DNA of 5,017 nucleotides from Actinomycetes bacterium (GTDB taxonomy: Bacteria; Actinomycetota; Actinomycetes; Actinomycetales; Microbacteriaceae), in assembly GCA_030425055.1 (NCBI GenBank), contig JAUHVN010000220.1:1-5017 (forward strand), read 5' to 3'. The notes below the pieces were generated by a model. The model was given only the letters and a program-made list of their open reading frames with translations. It had not been told where the DNA came from and made no database searches. A program made the translations under genes and the position numbers. Positions 1 to 4,870 of the stretch are shown here, in pieces (the first letter of the stretch is position 1; each line of letters opens with the position of its first letter).

Positions 1-335
1 TGAGGCATCCGTCCGTCGCGTTCTGGTCGGCATGGCGCGGCGACGATCTCGCCGGCGTCGGTGCCCTCAAGGATCTCGGCGACGGCCGCGGTGAGCTGAA
101 GTCGATGCGGGTCGACGACCGATTCCGCGGCACCGGCGTCGGTCGCGCGCTGCTGCGGCACATCGTCGCGGCCGCTCAGGACCGCGGCTTCACGAGCCTG
201 TGGCTCGAGACCGGCGGAACTGCCGAGTTCGCCCCCGCGCTGCGCCTGTACGAGAGCGAGGGTTTCGCGCGCTGCGCGCCGTTCGACGACTACGTCGAGG
301 ACCCGTTCTCGGTGTTCATGATGCGCGCGCTCTGA
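1..335 (+). CDS. GNAT family N-acetyltransferase, C-terminal part (5' end outside window)
   Basis: The open frame runs unbroken from the window edge (first full codon at 3) to a TGA at 333-335, giving 110 residues; the true start lies upstream. GNAT enzymes transfer an acetyl group from acetyl-CoA to an amine. The acetyl-CoA pyrophosphate-binding motif R-x-x-G-x-G is present as RGTGVG at fragment residues 42-47, followed by the helix RALLRHIVAAA. Near the end come the usual GNAT signature LYESEGF (82-88) and a tail, FDDYVEDPFSVFM, of a kind seen in many small stand-alone GNATs. The ATG at 105 is internal: it would cut the fold just before the CoA motif, and conserved-looking sequence (AFWSAW, GVGALKDL) continues in frame upstream. 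The substrate cannot be read from the sequence. The gene is convergent with ispDF, with a 16-bp gap. Confidence 0.88.
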   Translation, partial: RHPSVAFWSAWRGDDLAGVGALKDLGDGRGELKSMRVDDRFRGTGVGRALLRHIVAAAQDRGFTSLWLETGGTAEFAPALRLYESEGFARCAPFDDYVEDPFSVFMMRAL

Positions 336-351
336 AGCGCGGCGCCGCCAC

Positions 352-1554
352 CTAGGCGGGGACGACGAGAGCGACCGCGAACGCCGCCACGCCCTCGCCC
401 GCGCCGGTGAAGCCGAGCCCGTCGGTGGTCGTCGCCGCGAGCGAGACGGATGCTCCGCCGAGGGCGGCCGACAGCACCGCCTCGGCCTCGGCGCGCCGCG
501 CCGCGAAGCGCGGCCGGTTGGCCTGGAACTGCACCGAGACGTTGCCGATGCGCCACCCGGCCTCGCCGAGGAGCGCGCGGGTGCGGGCCAGGAAGACGTC
601 GGCGTGGGCGCCCGCGTACTCGGGATGATCCGTGCCGAAGTGCGTGCCGATGTCGCCGAGACCCGCGGCCGACAGCAGCGCGTCGACGATCGCATGCGCG
701 ACGGCATCGCCGTCGGAGTGGCCCGACAGCGCCGGCTCTCCCGGCCACTCGAGCCCGGCGAGCCACAGCGCGCCCTCGCCGCCGAAGGCGTGCACGTCGG
801 TGCCCATCCCCACGCGCGGAACCGCGGGAGCCCGGTCGAGCCCGACCTCGGCAGCAGGCAGCGGATGCCCGGCGACGAGACGACGCGCGCGGTCGAGGTC
901 GGCGGGGGTCGTGATCTTGAAGGCGAGCGGGTCGCCCGCGACGACGGCGACGGTGTGGCCGGCGGCGCCGACGAGTGCGGCGTCGTCGGTGAAGTCCTCA
1001 CGTGCCTGCGCGTACGCGGGCTCGAGGATGTCGCGCCGGAACCCCTGCGGAGTCTGGGCCGCCGACAGCTGGCTGCGATCAAGTGCGGCGACGACCTCGC
1101 CCGCTTCGACGCGCTTGATGGTGTCGATGACGGGCACGACCGGAAGCGCCGCACCGGCGCCGCGGGCGGTCTCGATCACGCGCGAGAACACCTCCGGAGG
1201 CGTGAGCGCTCGTGCGGCGTCGTGGACGAGCACCACCTCGACGTCACCCCACAGCGCACGGATGCCGGCGGCCACCGATTGCTGGCGCGTCTCGCCGCCC
1301 GCGACGACCGTGATCAGGTCACGGCGGTCGCCGGCGGCTTCGAGCGCCTCGGTCAGCGCGTCGCCTTCTCGCCCGGCGGGCGCGACCACGATCACCTGTG
1401 CGACCGGCGCCTCGAAGACGCGCACCAGTGCGTGGCGCAGGATCGTGTGCTCGTCGAGGCCGGCGAACGCCTTCGGCATCCCCGCCCCGAGGCGGGTGCC
1501 GCCGCCCGCGGCGACGACGATGATCGCGACATCGGGGACGGGTGTGATGTTCAC
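352..1554 (-). CDS. ispDF: Bifunctional IspD/IspF, MEP-pathway isoprenoid enzyme
   Basis: This 400-residue cytoplasmic fusion joins two MEP-pathway activities. IspD (about residues 8-228) makes CDP-methylerythritol from MEP and CTP. IspF (about 246-400) cyclises the phosphorylated product, made by IspE, to MEcPP with loss of CMP. IspD signatures are the nucleotide-binding loop AAGGGTRLG (15-23) with Arg21 and Lys28, HDAAR (111-115), DTIK (144-147), LDRSQLSAAQTPQGF (158-172) and FKIT with Lys213. IspF signatures are GTDVHAF with metal ligands Asp253 and His255, SGHSDGD with metal ligand His279, and TTTDGLGFTG (375-384). A proline/alanine-rich linker spans about 229-245. The start is GTG at 1554-1552; an in-frame TAG at 1566-1564 leaves no room upstream. 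No Shine-Dalgarno is visible, but a TANNNT box lies at -12 to -7. Odd points: the IspF cavity residues matching E. coli Arg142 and Glu149 are Ala385 and Phe392. Downstream of carD on the same strand. Confidence 0.96.
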   Translation of the reverse strand: MNITPVPDVAIIVVAAGGGTRLGAGMPKAFAGLDEHTILRHALVRVFEAPVAQVIVVAPAGREGDALTEALEAAGDRRDLITVVAGGETRQQSVAAGIRALWGDVEVVLVHDAARALTPPEVFSRVIETARGAGAALPVVPVIDTIKRVEAGEVVAALDRSQLSAAQTPQGFRRDILEPAYAQAREDFTDDAALVGAAGHTVAVVAGDPLAFKITTPADLDRARRLVAGHPLPAAEVGLDRAPAVPRVGMGTDVHAFGGEGALWLAGLEWPGEPALSGHSDGDAVAHAIVDALLSAAGLGDIGTHFGTDHPEYAGAHADVFLARTRALLGEAGWRIGNVSVQFQANRPRFAARRAEAEAVLSAALGGASVSLAATTTDGLGFTGAGEGVAAFAVALVVPA

Positions 1555-1560
1555 CCGTTC

Positions 1561-1566
1561 ACGCTA
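1561..1566 (-). promoter_or_regulatory. Putative -10 box of a leaderless ispDF promoter
   Basis: On the minus strand TAGCGT fits the actinobacterial -10 pattern TANNNT. It ends 6 nt before the ispDF GTG, so transcription would begin at or next to the G of the start codon. The absence of any Shine-Dalgarno upstream of that GTG agrees with a leaderless mRNA. No convincing -35 hexamer is visible. This is inferred from pattern and spacing only. Confidence 0.5.
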
Positions 1567-1575
1567 TCGCGCGGG

Positions 1576-1610
1576 GGTTTCGATACGCGCGCTGCGCGCG
1601 CTACTCAACC
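1576..1610. repeat. REP-like intergenic palindrome of Microbacteriaceae type
   Basis: This 35-bp imperfect palindrome opens with GGTT and closes with AACC. Its core is CGCGCG (1586-1591), loop CTG, CGCGCG (1595-1600), and TA/TA pairs next to the core allow one bulged C. On the minus strand it begins GGTTGAGTAGCG and ends TATCGAAACC. I recall very similar elements, with a CGAGCGAAGCGAGCG-like core, scattered between genes in many Microbacteriaceae genomes; that is memory, not a search. It lies between carD and the ispDF -10 box, where it could act as an RNA hairpin or be an inert repeat. Confidence 0.65.
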
Positions 1611-1626
1611 TTGACCCGACGCCGCC

Positions 1627-1649
1627 TCAACGCCGCTGCGCGGCATTGA
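1627..1649. terminator. Inverted repeat between carD and ispDF, possible attenuator
   Basis: TCAA (1627-1630), one mismatch, GCCGC (1632-1636), loop TGC, GCGGC (1640-1644), one mismatch, TTGA (1646-1649). The arms form a 10-position stem with a single mismatch. There is no T-tract on either side, so it would be at best a weak or factor-assisted terminator, or a processing hairpin, for transcripts leaving carD. TTGACCCG occurs twice around it (1611-1618 and 1646-1653). Confidence 0.4.
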
Positions 1650-1654
1650 CCCGG

Positions 1655-1670
1655 CGCGAGTCAACTCGCG
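1655..1670. terminator. Perfect inverted repeat over the carD stop codon
   Basis: CGCGAGT (1655-1661) is followed, after CA, by its exact complement ACTCGCG (1664-1670). Folded as RNA this gives a 6-bp GC-rich stem with a 4-nt loop that contains the carD TGA (1663-1661). It could protect the 3' end of the carD message or contribute to termination. No U-tract follows, so the role is uncertain. Confidence 0.4.
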
Positions 1671-2143
1671 AGGACCTCGTCGAGGATGACGCTGGCCTTC
1701 TCCTCGTCGGTCTTCTCGGCGAGCGCGAGCTCGGAGATGAGGATCTGCTTGGCCTTGGCCAGCATCCGCTTCTCACCGGCCGACAGGCCGCGGTCCTGAT
1801 CGCGGCGCCACAGGTCGCGCACGACCTCGCTGACCTTGATCACGTCGCCCGACGCGAGCTTCTCGAGGTTCGCCTTGTAGCGGCGCGACCAGTTGGTCGG
1901 CTCCTCGGTGAAGGGCGCGCGCAGCACCTCGAAGACCTTGTCGAGACCGTCCTGCCCGATCACGTCGCGGACGCCGACAAGGTCGACGTTCTCGGCCGGG
2001 ACCTCGATGATGAGGTCTCCCTGGGTGACGTTGAGCTTCAGATACTTCTTCGTCTCGCCCTTGATGATCCGGTCTTTGACCTCGATGATCGTCGCCGCTC
2101 CGTGGTGCGGATAGACAACCGTCTCGCCAACCTCAAAAAGCAT
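1661..2143 (-). CDS. carD: CarD/CdnL-family RNA polymerase-binding transcription factor
   Basis: CarD binds the beta subunit of RNA polymerase and stabilises the open promoter complex, acting broadly at housekeeping and rRNA promoters. The protein is 160 residues, close to about 162 for the M. tuberculosis homologue as I recall it. The N-terminal Tudor-like RNAP-interaction domain (about 1-53) opens MLFEVGETVVYPHHGAA and keeps Arg25. The helical DNA-binding domain carries PTNWSRRYKANLEKLASGD with Trp85, the residue that wedges into DNA at the upstream edge of the bubble, and SAGEKRMLAKA with Lys125. The ATG at 2143 is chosen because the family starts MxFxVG(D/E)TVVYP and AAAGGA sits 9 nt upstream; a 15-residue in-frame extension to 2188 would be unlike the family. 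Position 47, Arg in mycobacterial CarD, is Glu here. Same strand as ispDF, 106 bp upstream of it, and divergent from the lipoprotein gene. Confidence 0.97.
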   Translation of the reverse strand: MLFEVGETVVYPHHGAATIIEVKDRIIKGETKKYLKLNVTQGDLIIEVPAENVDLVGVRDVIGQDGLDKVFEVLRAPFTEEPTNWSRRYKANLEKLASGDVIKVSEVVRDLWRRDQDRGLSAGEKRMLAKAKQILISELALAEKTDEEKASVILDEVLAS

Positions 2144-2152
2144 GGAGTTATG

Positions 2153-2175
2153 TCCTTTCGGCAACCTCCAGGATA
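2153..2175 (-). promoter_or_regulatory. carD extended -10 promoter and ribosome-binding site
   Basis: Read on the minus strand, TGGTATCCT gives a -10 box TATCCT (2175-2170) with an upstream TGn extension, and no good -35. Transcription would start near 2163, leaving a leader of about 20 nt. That leader holds AAAGGA (2158-2153), which is 9 nt from the ATG and supports the 160-residue start. The ribosome site is clear; the promoter is a pattern match. Confidence 0.5.
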
Positions 2176-2258
2176 CCACAGGCGACATACGCTAAGGTTC
2201 GCCACCCCACCCCCGGCTGCGCGGTCACCGCGTCCCCACGGCGGCAGCGGCGACCCCC

Positions 2259-2264
2259 TAGAAT
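2259..2264 (+). promoter_or_regulatory. Putative -10 box for the lipoprotein gene
   Basis: TAGAAT differs from TATAAT at one position and stands out in a GC-rich stretch. It would place the transcription start near 2271, about 28 nt before the chosen GTG at 2299. No clear -35 is seen at the usual spacing. Confidence 0.45.
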
Positions 2265-2289
2265 GCAAGGGATGCCGTCGTCCGTCCTG

Positions 2290-2294
2290 GGAGG
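2290..2294 (+). promoter_or_regulatory. Shine-Dalgarno deciding the lipoprotein start
   Basis: GGAGG lies 4 nt before the GTG at 2299. The spacing is short but the match is full. It favours this GTG over the in-frame ATGs at 2263 and 2272; the first overlaps the predicted -10 box and the second lies at the predicted transcript start. Confidence 0.6.
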
Positions 2295-2298
2295 ATCC

Positions 2299-2772
2299 GT
2301 GAAGTCCCGCCGCCTCATCGCGTCCGTTGTCGTCGGCGCCGCCCTCGTGCTGGGCACGTCCGGCTGCGCCCTGGTCTCCACTCAGGCGACGACGATCCCC
2401 TACTCCCCCGCCGACGGTGTGAACGTGCCGAACAGCAGCGGACCGCTCCAGGTGCGCAACGCCCTGATCGTCGCGAACGACGAGGGCACCGAGGGCAACT
2501 TCATCGCCGCGATCGTCAACAACACCGATGACGCCGAGACGCTGAACATCGCGTTCGGCGAGGGCGTGGCGGATGCCACGGTGCGCGTTCCCGCGCGCAC
2601 GGTCGTCAGCCTCGGTATCGACGGCGAGGAGCCGATCCTCGTCGAGGGCCTCGACAGCAAGCCCGGCTCTGACCTGCCGACGTCGTTCCAGTCGGGCGAC
2701 GGCGAGACGGTGCTCGTGGACGTGCCCGTGCTCGACGGCACGCTCGACTACCTCACTGAGTACGTCCCGTAG
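2299..2772 (+). CDS. Small acidic lipoprotein of unknown function
   Basis: I do not recognise a named family. From the GTG at 2299 the product has 157 residues. It starts with a positively charged n-region (VKSRR), a hydrophobic stretch (LIASVVVGAALVLG) and a lipobox TSGC with the lipidated Cys at residue 23, so it should be exported and anchored to the outer face of the membrane. The mature part of about 135 residues looks beta-rich (LQVRNALIVAND, GNFIAAIVNNT, TVRVPARTVVSLGI, GETVLVDVPVLDG) and ends DYLTEYVP. The N-F-I-A-A-I-V-N-N-T segment resembles an Ig-like or PCuAC-like domain, but the mature chain has no Met or His, so copper binding of that kind is excluded. It is strongly acidic, about 21 Asp/Glu against 4 Arg/Lys. 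It is divergent from carD and convergent with regX3. No enzyme motif is visible. Confidence 0.85.
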   Translation: MKSRRLIASVVVGAALVLGTSGCALVSTQATTIPYSPADGVNVPNSSGPLQVRNALIVANDEGTEGNFIAAIVNNTDDAETLNIAFGEGVADATVRVPARTVVSLGIDGEEPILVEGLDSKPGSDLPTSFQSGDGETVLVDVPVLDGTLDYLTEYVP

Positions 2773-2783
2773 GCCGGCCCGCA

Positions 2784-2798
2784 GGCCCCAGCGGGGTC
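2784..2798. terminator. Hairpin in the convergent gap between lipoprotein gene and regX3
   Basis: GGCCCC (2784-2789), loop AGC, GGGGTC (2793-2798) form a 6-bp GC-rich stem including one G-T wobble, reaching into the regX3 stop codon. It sits in a 24-bp gap between two converging genes, where a bidirectional terminator is expected. No T-tract is present on either strand, so the call rests on position and stem only. Confidence 0.4.
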
Positions 2799-3480
2799 AG
2801 CTCTCGAAGCGGTAGCCCAGCCCGCGCACGGTGACGAGCATCTCGGGCTCCTTCGGGTGCTCCTCGATCCGCGAGCGGATCCGCTTGATGTGCACGTCGA
2901 GCGTCTTCGTGTCGCCGAAGTAGTCGCTGCCCCACACCCGGTCGATGAGCTGACCGCGGGTGAGCACGCGTCCGGTATTGCGCATCAGCACCTCGAGCAG
3001 CTCGAATTCCTTCAGCGGCATGCTGATCTCCTTGCCCGCGACCGTCACGGTGTGACGATCGATGTCGAGCACGACGCGACCACCCTCGAGCACGTGCTCC
3101 TCGAGGTCGGCGCCGGGCTGGTCGAACCGACGCAGCACCGCCCGCATGCGCGCGAGCAGCTCGCGCGACGAGTAGGGCTTGGTGACGTAGTCGTCGGCGC
3201 CGAGCTCGAGACCCACGACGATGTCGACCTCGGAGTCCTTCGCGGTGAGCATGATGATCGGCACCGCCGACGTACCGCGCAGCTGACGGCACACCTCGGT
3301 GCCGGGCATGCCGGGCAGCATGAGGTCGAGCAGCACGATGTCGGCGCCCCGCTCGCGGAACGCGGCCAGCGCCGTGGGCCCGTCCTCGGCGATCTCGACC
3401 TCGTACGCCTCGCGGCGCAGCAGGTAGGCGAGCGGCTCGGCGAGGTCGGGTTCGTCCTCGACGATCAGTACGCGGGTCAT
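2797..3480 (-). CDS. regX3: OmpR-family phosphate response regulator (RegX3/PhoP type)
   Basis: This 227-residue cytoplasmic DNA-binding regulator is the partner of the kinase encoded just upstream. The receiver domain (1-about 120) has the acidic pocket Glu8-Asp9, phospho-acceptor Asp52 in LLDLMLPG, Thr79 in MLTAKD and Lys101-Pro102 in DDYVTKPYS. The C-terminal winged helix (about 130-227) has PLKEFELLEVLMRNTGRVLT, the recognition-helix region TKTLDVHIKRIRSRIE, and ends VTVRGLGYRFES. Residues and length match RegX3 of mycobacteria and PhoP of Streptomyces, which control phosphate-starvation genes through GTTCACC-like direct repeats. The ATG at 3480 overlaps the kinase TGA as ATGA (3480-3477), with GGAG 7 nt upstream, so translation is probably coupled. 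A longer in-frame reading to 3642 would run through the kinase gene and is not used. The symbol could equally be phoP. Confidence 0.94.
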   Translation of the reverse strand: MTRVLIVEDEPDLAEPLAYLLRREAYEVEIAEDGPTALAAFRERGADIVLLDLMLPGMPGTEVCRQLRGTSAVPIIMLTAKDSEVDIVVGLELGADDYVTKPYSSRELLARMRAVLRRFDQPGADLEEHVLEGGRVVLDIDRHTVTVAGKEISMPLKEFELLEVLMRNTGRVLTRGQLIDRVWGSDYFGDTKTLDVHIKRIRSRIEEHPKEPEMLVTVRGLGYRFES

Positions 3481-4706
3481 GCGGTCACTCCGTTCTCGGG
3501 CGCCGCGGCGGTGGCCGCGGGCGCTGCCGCGGTCGCCGCGGCCTTCTTCTTGCGTCGCTTGGACTTCTTGGGGGCGTCGTCGGGGCGTGCGATCGCGGGA
3601 AGGCGGATCGTGAAGGTGGATCCCCTGCCGGGTCGTGACCACAGCGTCACCTCGCCGCCGTGGCGCTGCACGGCGTGCTTGACGATCGACAGCCCGAGAC
3701 CCGTGCCGCCCGTGCGCCGGGAGCGTGCCTGGTCGGCGCGGTAGAAGCGCTCGAAGATGCGCTCCTGGTCGCCCTCGGGAATGCCGATGCCGCGGTCGGT
3801 CACCGCGATCTCGACCACGCCCTCGGCGAGCTTGACGCCGATGCCGACGTTCGATCCTTCGGGCGAGTAGGCGATGGCGTTCGCGAGCAGATTGCCGATC
3901 GCCTCACCGAGCACCTGCGCGTCGCCGCGCACGTAGAGACCGCGCTTGCCGCCCCGCACGATCGCGACGCCCGCCGAGTCGGCCTGGATCGCGTGGGCGT
4001 CCACCGCGGACGCGACGATCTCGTCGACGGACACGTCGCGCTCGTCGGTCAGCTCGTCGGCGGCCTGCAGACGCGACAGGTTCATGATGCGCGACGTGAG
4101 AAGAGCGAGGCGGGATGCCTCGGCCGTCAGCCGCGCCGAGAAGATGCGCACCTGGTCGGGGTCGTCGGCGGCCGACTCGATGGCCTCGGCGAGCAGCGTG
4201 ACCGCTCCGACCGGGGTCTTCAGCTCGTGGCTCGTGTTCGCGACGAAGTCGCGGCGCATCTGCTCGACGCGCTCGCGCTCGGTGATGTCGCGCAGCACCA
4301 CGAGCGTCAGCCGAGGCGAGATGCGGGTGGCGCGCACCGCGACCAGGCGCGGCTCGGCGGGCGACGCGCCCCGACGCAGCCGCAGCGTGTCGGTCACTCC
4401 CGCACCGGTGGTGCGGACGGTGCGCACGATCGCACGCAGCTCGTCGGCGGGCAGGACCTCGCCCTCGACGAGATGGAATGGCGTGGCTGCGGCCGAGGCC
4501 GCCAGCACCGTCGACGACGTGTCGACGACCACTGCGGCGTCGTCCATGCCGTGGAGCACCTCCCGCACACCGGAGGGCACCACGACCGAGGTCTGCTCGT
4601 TCGCGCGCTCGCGCGCACGCACGGCGAGGAAGATCACCGCGGTGATCGATCCGGCGATGACGGCGCCGGCCAGCATCCCGAGCAGGGCGGCCTGCGTCGT
4701 GTCCAT
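3477..4706 (-). CDS. senX3: Phosphate-sensing sensor histidine kinase (SenX3/PhoR type)
   Basis: This 409-residue membrane kinase phosphorylates the regulator encoded next to it. One hydrophobic segment at residues 6-29 anchors it, and there is no sizeable outside domain, which fits a kinase controlled from inside through PhoU and the Pst transporter. Residues about 45-142 form a PAS-like domain (VLHGMDDAAVVVDTSSTVLAAS through VLRDITERERVEQ). The dimerisation/phosphotransfer domain has RRDFVANTSHELKTPVGA with His160. The ATPase domain shows the N box GEAIGNLLANAIAYSP (267-282), G1 DRGIGIP (304-310), F box FERFYRAD (318-325) and G2 GGTGLGLSIVKH (333-344). After LPA (371) comes a tail with KKSKRRKKK (380-388) followed by an alanine-rich end. 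The ATG at 4706 gives a normal anchor; no Shine-Dalgarno is visible, but TACGCT lies 7 nt upstream. First gene of a two-gene operon, divergent from phoU. Could also be called phoR. Confidence 0.94.
   Translation of the reverse strand: MDTTQAALLGMLAGAVIAGSITAVIFLAVRARERANEQTSVVVPSGVREVLHGMDDAAVVVDTSSTVLAASAAATPFHLVEGEVLPADELRAIVRTVRTTGAGVTDTLRLRRGASPAEPRLVAVRATRISPRLTLVVLRDITERERVEQMRRDFVANTSHELKTPVGAVTLLAEAIESAADDPDQVRIFSARLTAEASRLALLTSRIMNLSRLQAADELTDERDVSVDEIVASAVDAHAIQADSAGVAIVRGGKRGLYVRGDAQVLGEAIGNLLANAIAYSPEGSNVGIGVKLAEGVVEIAVTDRGIGIPEGDQERIFERFYRADQARSRRTGGTGLGLSIVKHAVQRHGGEVTLWSRPGRGSTFTIRLPAIARPDDAPKKSKRRKKKAAATAAAPAATAAAPENGVTA
3488..3491 (-). promoter_or_regulatory. regX3 ribosome-binding site inside the senX3 end
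   Basis: GGAG on the minus strand lies 7 nt before the regX3 ATG and is embedded in the last codons of senX3 (N-G-V-T-A). With the ATGA overlap it supports coupled translation of kinase and regulator and fixes the regulator start. Confidence 0.7.
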
Positions 4707-4713
4707 GGCGACC

Positions 4714-4719
4714 AGCGTA
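4714..4719 (-). promoter_or_regulatory. Putative -10 box of a leaderless senX3 promoter
   Basis: TACGCT on the minus strand fits TANNNT and ends 7 nt before the senX3 ATG. Transcription would then start within about one base of the ATG. The sequence between box and ATG (GGTCGCC) has no Shine-Dalgarno, as expected for a leaderless message. No -35 is evident. Confidence 0.4.
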
Positions 4720-4779
4720 CGTGGCGGTGATCGCCGTATCCGTGCGGAACGGGATGCGCGCAGAAGCCGGATCGGTACT

Positions 4780-4812
4780 ATTCACCCTCGGGGCACCGTT
4801 CGTTAACCTTCC
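4780..4812. promoter_or_regulatory. PHO box: three 11-bp direct repeats for RegX3/PhoP binding
   Basis: Three heptamers start exactly 11 bp apart: ATTCACC (4780), GGGCACC (4791) and GTTAACC (4802). PhoP/RegX3-type regulators of actinobacteria bind direct repeats of GTTCACC with 11-bp periodicity. Each heptamer here is one base from GTTCACC, or two in the case of GGGCACC. The site lies in the senX3/phoU divergent gap, 68 bp ahead of the senX3 ATG boundary element and just upstream of the phoU -10 candidate, where it would occupy the phoU -35 region. Autoregulation of the operon and control of phoU are the likely functions. Confidence 0.75.
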
Positions 4813-4817
4813 CTGAC

Positions 4818-4823
4818 GACAAT
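4818..4823 (+). promoter_or_regulatory. Putative -10 box for phoU
   Basis: GACAAT matches TATAAT at 4 of 6 positions and lies directly downstream of the PHO box. The missing -35 consensus is typical of activator-dependent PHO promoters, where the regulator covers that region. A start near 4830 would give a leader of about 40 nt. Confidence 0.35.
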
Positions 4824-4834
4824 CGCGAGGGCGT

Positions 4835-4849
4835 GCGGGGCCGCCCCGC
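4835..4849 (+). other. Strong hairpin in the phoU leader
   Basis: GCGGGG (4835-4840), loop CCG, CCCCGC (4844-4849) form a perfect 6-bp all-GC stem, 6 nt before the phoU ribosome-binding site. It lies within the predicted 5' leader. It could stabilise the message or influence ribosome access; no T-tract follows, so it is not a standard terminator. Confidence 0.4.
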
Positions 4850-4855
4850 GGAACC

Positions 4856-4863
4856 GGAAAGGG
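4856..4863 (+). promoter_or_regulatory. phoU ribosome-binding site
   Basis: GGAAAGGG lies 7 nt before the ATG at 4871 and fixes that codon as the phoU start. Confidence 0.65.
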
Positions 4864-4870
4864 TGTCGGA

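Noticed and set aside
339..348. GCGGCGCCGC palindrome in the GNAT/ispDF convergent gap as a terminator
   Set aside because: It has no loop; a real hairpin would have a stem of about 3 bp and no T-tract, so it is too weak to call.
1549..1563. Two GTTCAC copies across the ispDF start as a second PHO box
   Set aside because: The copies are 8 bp apart, not 11, and lie over the start codon; there is no third repeat, so chance is more likely.
2144..2188. 15-residue N-terminal extension of CarD
   Set aside because: The family starts MxFxVG; the extension overlaps the ribosome site and the putative promoter of the shorter start.
2196..2216. GGTTCGCCACC upstream of carD as a PHO box
   Set aside because: Only one imperfect unit; the next 11 bp do not resemble GTTCACC.
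632..2302. A 556-codon open frame on the + strand opposite ispDF and carD
   Set aside because: It is rich in Arg/Ser/Ala/Pro, spans two well-supported genes and their gap, and has no recognisable domain; it is an antisense shadow of GC-rich codon use.
2299..2772. Copper chaperone (PCuAC-like) or methylase function for the lipoprotein
   Set aside because: The mature chain has no Met or His for copper and no S-adenosylmethionine or DPPY-type motif.
3660..4730. A 356-codon + strand frame opposite senX3
   Set aside because: His/Arg/Asp-rich low-complexity translation with no motif, lying entirely over a clear histidine kinase.
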